Shown here: piece after piece, positions 58,924-64,000 of the stretch
How positions within the stretch are numbered: position 1 is the first letter of the stretch
How the letters are laid out: each line of letters opens with the position of its first letter
Assembly: GCF_040676675.1 (NCBI RefSeq)
Contig: NZ_JBFAPK010000002.1
Location: forward strand, 62,001 to 126,000
From: JBFAPK01 sp040676675
Lineage (GTDB): Bacteria; Actinomycetota; Actinomycetes; Mycobacteriales; Micromonosporaceae
DNA length: 64,000 bases
Reading direction: 5' to 3'
Position numbers and translations under genes: made by a program
The notes under the pieces: generated by a model
Told to the model about the DNA's origin: nothing
Database searches by the model: none
What the model saw: the letters and a program-made list of their open reading frames with translations, nothing else

Positions 58924-60723
58924 ATGGCGGGCGATCGGATTGCGGACCACGGGCTGCTCGCGGACGGGCGCAGCGCGGCGCTGGTGGACCGGCGAGGCTC
59001 GGTCAACTGGTGGTGTCCCGGCCGCTTCGACGGGCCGTCCGTCTTCGCCCGGCTGCTCGATCCGCAGGGCGGCCACTGGCTGCTGCGGCCCCGCGAGCCG
59101 TTCGAGGTCCGGCGCGCCTACGTCGAGGGCAGCCTGGTGCTACGCACCGTCTTCACCACCGCGCACGGCGAGGTCGCGGTCACCGACGGGCTCGCGCTGG
59201 AGCCGGGGGTGCGGGGGCACGAGATCGGCCGCCGATCGCCGCGCGTCCTGGTACGGGTGGTCGAGGGCCTGTCTGGCGTCGTACCGATGGCGATGTCCTG
59301 CTGCCCGAGGTTCGAGTACGGCCGCCGGGACGCGTACCTGGTCTCGCACGACGGGACGCTGCGGGCCACGGCCGGTCCCACCACGCTGACCATGCGCGCC
59401 AGCACGCCGGTGACCTCGTCCGACGGTACGGCGACGGCCGAGTTCACGGTCGGGCCGGGCCAGCGGGAGAGCTTCTCCCTGGCGTACTCCCCCACCTACG
59501 GCGACCCCGGGCCGCCGGGCGGGCCGGCCGAGGCGGACCCGCTCGGCGACACCGTGGAGGCGTGGCGCTCCTGGTCCCGGCTGCACGAGTACCGGGGCCC
59601 CTACCAGGACCTGATGCGCCACAACGCGCTGGTGTTGCAGGGGCTCACCTACCAGCCCAGTGGTGCGGTCGTGGCGGCGGCGACCACCTCGCTCCCGGAG
59701 GAACTGGGCGGGGACCGCAACTACGACTACCGGTACGCGTGGCTGCGGGACTTCTGCCTGACCATGCGCGCGCTCTGGGTCGCCGCCTGCCCCGACGAGG
59801 CGACCCGGCTCTTCGAGTGGGTGGCCGCCGCGGTCGGCCGGGTCGACCACCACCAACCGGTACCGATCATGTTCGGCGTCGAGGGCGAGCGCGACCTCAG
59901 CGAACGGACGATGGAGACGCTGCGCGGGTACGGCGGCAGCGCGCCGGTCCTGGTCGGCAACGAGGCGTGGCGGCAACGCCAGCTCGACGTGATGGGCGAG
60001 GTGCTGGACTCGGCCTGGCGGCTGCGGGACTACCTCGACCCGATGCGCGACGAGGTCAGGGACCTGTTGCGCGCGCTCGCCGACCGGGCGGCGGCCAGTT
60101 GGCGGGACCCGGACGCCGGCATGTGGGAGGCGCGCGACGCCGAACGGCACTACCTGTCGTCGAAGGTTTTCTGCTGGGTCGCGCTGGACCGCGCCGTACG
60201 CTTCGGCGAGCGCATCGGCGACGGCGGCGACGTGGCCCGGTGGGCGCGGGAACGCGACGCCGCGCGGGAGACGATCCTGCGCGAGGGTTGGAACGCCGAG
60301 CTGGGCGCCTACACCGGCGCGTTCGGCTCGGACCGGCTCGACGCGAGTGTCATGGTCATGCCGATCGTCGGCTTCGTCCCGGCCACGGACCCGCGGATGC
60401 GCGCCACCATCGACCTGATCGAGCGGCGACTCGGCCACGACGGTCTCGTCCGCCGCTGGGACGGCGACCCGGCGGCGTTCATCCTCTGCTCCTTCTGGCT
60501 CGTGCAGTGCCTCGCGCTCGCCGGCGAACACGACCGGGCCGCCGCGCTCTTCGACAACGTCACGGGTACCGCCAACGACCTGGGCCTCTTCGCCGAGCAG
60601 ATCGACCCGCGGACCGCCGAGCAGCTGGGCAACTTCCCGCAGGCGTTCTCGCACATCGGCCTGATCCTGGCCGCGTGGGAGCTCACGGCCGGGCGGACCG
60701 GCAGCTCGGCGGAGGTCGTCTGA
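58924..60723 (+). CDS. Family GH15 glycosidase (glucoamylase/trehalase-like)
   Basis: A 599-residue GH15 protein. The N-terminal beta domain starts IADHGLLADGRSAALVDRRGSVNWWC. The (alpha/alpha)6 barrel begins at NYDYRYAWLRDFCLTMRAL, and the two acid residues are expected in MWEARD and LFAEQIDPRT. The actinobacterial group includes acid trehalases active on trehalose and glucoamylase-like enzymes. No signal peptide is present, so it is cytoplasmic. ATG at 58924. Confidence 0.9.
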   Translation: MAGDRIADHGLLADGRSAALVDRRGSVNWWCPGRFDGPSVFARLLDPQGGHWLLRPREPFEVRRAYVEGSLVLRTVFTTAHGEVAVTDGLALEPGVRGHEIGRRSPRVLVRVVEGLSGVVPMAMSCCPRFEYGRRDAYLVSHDGTLRATAGPTTLTMRASTPVTSSDGTATAEFTVGPGQRESFSLAYSPTYGDPGPPGGPAEADPLGDTVEAWRSWSRLHEYRGPYQDLMRHNALVLQGLTYQPSGAVVAAATTSLPEELGGDRNYDYRYAWLRDFCLTMRALWVAACPDEATRLFEWVAAAVGRVDHHQPVPIMFGVEGERDLSERTMETLRGYGGSAPVLVGNEAWRQRQLDVMGEVLDSAWRLRDYLDPMRDEVRDLLRALADRAAASWRDPDAGMWEARDAERHYLSSKVFCWVALDRAVRFGERIGDGGDVARWARERDAARETILREGWNAELGAYTGAFGSDRLDASVMVMPIVGFVPATDPRMRATIDLIERRLGHDGLVRRWDGDPAAFILCSFWLVQCLALAGEHDRAAALFDNVTGTANDLGLFAEQIDPRTAEQLGNFPQAFSHIGLILAAWELTAGRTGSSAEVV

Positions 60724-60747
60724 CGTCCCCCGCCGGCCGCCCGACGG

Positions 60748-61323
60748 TCAGCGCGGCGGGACGTGGGTCCAGGCCAGCTCGTTGCCCCGGGCGTGCGTCA
60801 CCTCGGTCAACCCGATCGCCGCGCAGCGCCAGCCGTCGCGGGTCCGCACGAGCCGGTGGGCGTAGATCCCCCACACCTCCCAGACCGCGTCGCCGAGCGG
60901 GCGGGCGAGCTTGTTGAAGGCGTACCCCTTGGACCAGACGCGGGCCCGGTCGCCGTCGACGGTGATCCGGTGGTTCGTACGCTGGTGGAAGCTGGTCTTG
61001 TCGGGGTAGAGGTTGCGCCGCCACCCGCCGACCAGCTCGTCGGCGGGCATCCGGGTGGCCGGTCCACCGTTCAAGGCCGCGAAGTCGACCTCCACCTCGT
61101 CGGTGAAGAACGCGCGGCACCGCGTCCAGTCCTTCGCGTCCACGGCGTCGTCGATGCCGTCGACCACCGCCCGGACGCTCTCCACGTCACCCAACGCGCG
61201 CAACCCGGCGTCGGGGTGCGGTACGGCGGCCACGGCCGGTACCCCGCCGGCCGCCACCCCGCCGGCGGCGCCGACCGCGCCCGCCAGCACCGCCCGGCGC
61301 GGCACCGATCCGTACGTCTCCAT
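60748..61323 (-). CDS. Tat-exported SnoaL/NTF2-fold protein
   Basis: A 191-residue protein with an N-terminal Tat-like signal (VPRRAVLAGAVGAAGGVAAGG). A SnoaL_4-type domain follows: VRAVVDGIDDAVDAKDWTRC, FFTDEVEVDFAALNGG and RTNHRITVDGDRARVWSKGY. ATG at 61323 is preceded by AGGAGGAG, which fixes the start inside a longer open frame. NTF2-fold proteins include dehydratases and hydroxylases, but no reaction can be assigned. It neighbours a second NTF2-fold gene. Confidence 0.8.
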   Translation of the reverse strand: METYGSVPRRAVLAGAVGAAGGVAAGGVPAVAAVPHPDAGLRALGDVESVRAVVDGIDDAVDAKDWTRCRAFFTDEVEVDFAALNGGPATRMPADELVGGWRRNLYPDKTSFHQRTNHRITVDGDRARVWSKGYAFNKLARPLGDAVWEVWGIYAHRLVRTRDGWRCAAIGLTEVTHARGNELAWTHVPPR

Positions 61324-61421
61324 CGGCTCCTCCTGCTTGTCGTCGGCTGGCATCCGCCCGTCTCCCCTCTCGTGCCGCACCGCGGCGGCCCGCCCGGCCG
61401 CCCGGGCGTCGTGGACGCGGT

Positions 61422-61961
61422 TCACGCGTACTGCAGGTCGGCCACGGCGAGGCGGTCACCGGAGTAGGTGAACCGGTAGTGGGCGCGCCAACCGGCGGCG
61501 CCCTCCGGTGCCCAGTGCACGAGCACGTCCTGTCCGCCGGGCATCGGGCTCACCGTCACCACCTCGAGCCGACCGCCGATGACCTCCCGCTCCGCCCAGG
61601 TACGGATGGCGCCGTGCCCGGTGATGCGCCGCGACACGTCGACCACGGTGCCGTCCGCGGTGAAGGCCGCGACCAGGGCGTCCAGGTCCCCGTTGTTGAC
61701 CGCCTCGACGTAGGCCCGCCCGGCGGGGAGCAGCTCCGCTGTCCCTACCGGCGCCGCCGTCCCTACCGGGGACGAGGCGCTCGCGCCGCCGGCGGCCGTA
61801 CCGCCGGACGGGTCGCCGCCGCAGCCGGTCACCGTCGCGATCGCCAGCACCGTCATCGCGGCGGTCCGGGCGGTCGCTCGGGCCGGGATCCGTGGCCAGG
61901 TCCGGGGCCCGGCACGTCGGCTCCCGGTACGTCGGCTCCCGCCTTTGGTCTCGTCGCGCAA
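61422..61961 (-). CDS. NTF2-fold lipoprotein
   Basis: A 179-residue lipoprotein with a long basic N-terminus, a short hydrophobic stretch and lipobox VTGC near residue 46. After a Gly/Ala/Ser-rich linker comes an NTF2-like domain (YVEAVNNGDLDALVAAFTADGTVVDVSRRI, HWAPEGAAGWRAHYRFTYS). It resembles extracellular SnoaL-like proteins of unknown function. It lies 98 bases upstream of the other NTF2-fold gene on the same strand. Confidence 0.78.
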   Translation of the reverse strand: MRDETKGGSRRTGSRRAGPRTWPRIPARATARTAAMTVLAIATVTGCGGDPSGGTAAGGASASSPVGTAAPVGTAELLPAGRAYVEAVNNGDLDALVAAFTADGTVVDVSRRITGHGAIRTWAEREVIGGRLEVVTVSPMPGGQDVLVHWAPEGAAGWRAHYRFTYSGDRLAVADLQYA

Positions 61962-62016
61962 CTCCTGCTCCCTCCGGTGCGGGTCTGCGGCCAGCGTAGG
62001 AGCGTGCGGAGGGCGG

Positions 62017-62865
62017 TCAGTTGTACGTTCTTGCGGACCTGGCGTACTGCCCGGGACGCGCGCCGACCACGCGGACGAAGTGCCGGGTGAAGTGGCTGGG
62101 ATCGTGGAAGCCGGTCCGGTAGGCGACCTCGGTCACGCTGGTCGCCTGGAGCAGGAGCCGCCGGGCGAGGTTGATCCGCGCCTGGACCAGGTAGGCGTGC
62201 GGGGCGAGCCCGAACTCGCGGGTGAAGCTGCGTGCCAGGTGGTAGGGGCTCAGGTGCACCACCCGCGCCAGCTCGGCCAGGGAGACGTTGCTGGCGAGGT
62301 TGTCCCGCAGGTACGCCCGGGCCCGGTGCGCCGCGCGGCCGGAGTGGCCGGTCGTCCGCCCGACCGGCCGGGCGCCGCCGTGCCGGCGGAGCAGTCCCGC
62401 GAGGGCCGATTGCAGCAGGCAGTCGCGGGCCAGCCGCGACTCGGCCACCTGGTACGCCCGGTGCAGCCGGGTGAAGCGGTCGAACAGCTCGGCGTCGGGG
62501 ACCACCAGGTCACGGAAGCTCGGGGTACCGCCGGGGCGGTCGCCCAGCTCGGTGACGAGGGCGTCGACCGACCCGCGGTCGAGGTAGAAGACCCGGTAGT
62601 CGGCACCGGCCGCGCGATGGTCGACGTCGCGGGTCTCGTGCACCTCGCCGGGCAGGATCACGGTCATGCTCCGGGGCGCCACCTCGTGCCAGGCCCGGGC
62701 GTACCAGACGCGGCCGGGCAGCTCGAAGTTGAGGCACAGCTGGTACTCGTCGTGGGTGTGGCGCGGATAGGCGACGGGTGGGCCGGACGGATACCGGTAC
62801 CGCTCCAGCAGCAGGCCGTCCACGCTCCACGCCTCGATCCGCGGCTCGCCCGACCGGACCGGCAT
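62017..62865 (-). CDS. AraC-family transcriptional regulator
   Basis: A 282-residue AraC regulator. The N-terminal cupin-like sensor reads RHTHDEYQLCLNFELPG and ILPGEVHETRDV. The C-terminal double helix-turn-helix reads NVSLAELARVVHLSPYHLAR and TEVAYRTGFHDPSHFTRHF. The AraC_binding arrangement is typical of regulators of efflux or catabolic genes. Its target is not evident; the MFS gene at the window end is a candidate only by proximity. Confidence 0.92.
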   Translation of the reverse strand: MPVRSGEPRIEAWSVDGLLLERYRYPSGPPVAYPRHTHDEYQLCLNFELPGRVWYARAWHEVAPRSMTVILPGEVHETRDVDHRAAGADYRVFYLDRGSVDALVTELGDRPGGTPSFRDLVVPDAELFDRFTRLHRAYQVAESRLARDCLLQSALAGLLRRHGGARPVGRTTGHSGRAAHRARAYLRDNLASNVSLAELARVVHLSPYHLARSFTREFGLAPHAYLVQARINLARRLLLQATSVTEVAYRTGFHDPSHFTRHFVRVVGARPGQYARSARTYN

Positions 62866-62910
62866 GGGTGTCCCCTCTCGCGCTCCCGGGGTCGCCCGGC
62901 AGCCGGCCGT

Positions 62911-63360
62911 TCAGCGCGGGCCGGCCAGCCGGGACCAGACCTGCTGGATCGTACGGTAGTCGAGTACGACGATGCCTTCCTGACGCAGGAGTTCGCGGGC
63001 CCGTGGTGAGGTCAGGAACTCGTAGTCCGTCCGGCGCATCAGGCCGTACTCCGTGGCGAGCCGTACGGTCCGCCCGAGGATGTCGTCCCGTCCCCCATCC
63101 GCCAGGCAGTGGAAGTCGAGGTGGGTCGGGGTGAGCCCGGCGTCGGCGACGGCATCGATCTGTGCCCGGAACTCGATCTCGACCTCGTCGAGGCGGGCCT
63201 GGCCGAGCAGGGCGGCTCGCCGGGCGGGCGAGGGCGCGAAGAGGCGACCGGCATCGTCCAGGAGGGAGGGAATTTTCTCCCTCTCCGCCATCGGTCCCCA
63301 GGCGGCGGAGGGCATCTCGCAGACCAGCGTGAGGTGGATCCCGAACGGGATCCCCGGTCG
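62911..63360 (-). pseudogene. Truncated ChbG/YdjC-family carbohydrate deacetylase
   Basis: The frame reads GIPFGIHLTLVCEMPSAAWG, then LTPTHLDFHCLADGG and the rest of a YdjC-like protein, about 150 residues. Full members have 250 or more residues and start with an ADDFG metal-binding motif. The frame stays open further upstream but shows no such motif and no start before the internal ATG at 63315. The gene has therefore lost its N-terminus and is probably inactive. Confidence 0.65.
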
Positions 63361-63485
63361 CCGCCGGGCGCCGCCGCTTCCATCGATGACCTTCAGATCA
63401 TTGCCGCCCGGCCCCGGCGGTGTTCGAATGGGCTGGTGACAGACGCGGGGAATCGCGAGGCCACCACCACCTCCCGGGCCCGACC

Positions 63486-64000
63486 GTGACCGGCGCGCTC
63501 GCCGACCGCGCCGGGCTGCTGCGGGAGCGCCTTGCCGTACAGCTGCTCTTCCTGTTCTCGGGCCTGCTCATCGGCACCTGGACGGCGCGAATCCCCGCGG
63601 TCAAGCGCGCCCTCGACCTCTCCGACGGGCAGCTCAGCGTCGCGCTGCTGGCGCTCGCCACCGGCTCGATCGTCGGGATGCAGGCGGCCGGTCGCCTCGT
63701 CGACAGGTACGGCGCCGCCCGGGTGCTCGTACCGGTGGCGCTCGCCGACGGCGCGCTGCTCGTCCTGCCCGGGTACGCCCCGAACCTGGCCGGCCTGGCC
63801 CTCTGCCTGATCGCCTTCGGCGCGGTGCACGGGGCGCTGAACATCGCGATGAACGCACACGCCGTCGCCGTGGAACGGGCCTGGCAGCGACCGATCATGT
63901 CATCGTTCCACGCGGTCTACAGCATCGGCGGCTTCGCCGGCGCGGGAATCGGCGGAGCGTTCGCGCAGGCGGGGCTCAGTCCCGCGACCACCTTCGCCGC
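63486..64000 (+). CDS. MFS transporter, N-terminal part (runs off window)
   Basis: From GTG at 63486 the frame is open to the window end (171 codons): LAVQLLFLFSGLLIGTWTARIPAVKRALDLSDGQLS is broken by the first helices, then GRLVDRYGAARVLVPVAL, the MFS loop 2-3 pattern, and MSSFHAVYSIGGFAGAGIG. It matches actinobacterial MFS proteins that start LADR...GTWAARIP. The substrate is unknown and the C-terminus is outside. Confidence 0.8.
   Translation, partial: MTGALADRAGLLRERLAVQLLFLFSGLLIGTWTARIPAVKRALDLSDGQLSVALLALATGSIVGMQAAGRLVDRYGAARVLVPVALADGALLVLPGYAPNLAGLALCLIAFGAVHGALNIAMNAHAVAVERAWQRPIMSSFHAVYSIGGFAGAGIGGAFAQAGLSPATTFA

Overview
The window is very GC-rich, uses many GTG starts, and packs genes into operons with 4-base GTGA or ATGA overlaps. 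It carries a type II polyketide cluster, so it comes from an antibiotic-producing actinomycete. A Micromonosporaceae host is my guess from codon style and gene content, not something I could test.

Bases 1 to about 30,000 are most of an anthracycline gene cluster, which continues off the left edge. The polyketide core is ketosynthase alpha, chain-length factor, ACP, a DpsC-like KSIII with serine in place of cysteine, and a DpsD-like acyltransferase, followed by C9 ketoreductase, aromatase/cyclase and anthrone oxygenase. Tailoring genes match the aklavinone/rhodomycinone route: aklanonic acid methyltransferase (DnrC/AknG type), ester cyclase (AknH/SnoaL type), a probable aklaviketone reductase, aklavinone hydroxylase (RdmE/DnrF type), 15-methylesterase (RdmC type) and an RdmB/DnrK-type enzyme. 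Sugar genes include a glycosyltransferase with its cysteine-less P450-like partner (AknS/AknT type), two TylM1/DesVI-like aminosugar N-methyltransferases, an NDP-hexose 3-ketoreductase and a secreted AknOx-like flavoenzyme. Self-protection comes from DrrA/DrrB and a DrrC-like UvrA paralogue. Most deoxysugar genes, the second-ring cyclase (DpsY/AknW type) and the pathway regulators are not in the window.

At least ten promoters in this cluster share one architecture: directly repeated heptamers related to TTCGAGC, spaced 11 bp apart, ending 9 bp before a hexamer with A at position 2 and T at position 6. This is the layout bound by SARP activators such as DnrI, and it ties the cluster into one regulon ending at the 3-ketoreductase gene near 29,900.

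Bases 30,000 to 34,500 hold an orphan solute-binding lipoprotein with a membrane partner, a LysR regulator and two small membrane-associated proteins. Bases 34,700 to 45,700 hold a coherent locus of unknown product. It contains the first riboflavin-pathway activities (separate reductase, deaminase and GTP cyclohydrolase II), a 6-pyruvoyl-tetrahydropterin-synthase-fold protein that has lost its catalytic residues, a glycosyltransferase, a methyltransferase, a zinc-less MDR dehydrogenase, a flippase-like membrane protein, a CDP-alcohol phosphatidyltransferase, a HAD phosphatase, a membrane sulfatase-family protein and a NYN/LOTUS protein.

Bases 45,800 to 48,700 carry an ECF sigma factor of the SigJ/ECF41 type with an NADH-dehydrogenase-like flavoprotein. 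Bases 48,700 to 58,350 are a catabolic island: sugar ABC transporter, GH20 hexosaminidase, D-amino-acid PLP enzyme, regulator, deacetylase and RidA, with a shared 20-bp operator-like motif in front of two of its transcription units. The right end holds a GH15 glycosidase, two NTF2-fold secreted proteins, an AraC regulator, a truncated ChbG/YdjC remnant and the start of an MFS transporter.
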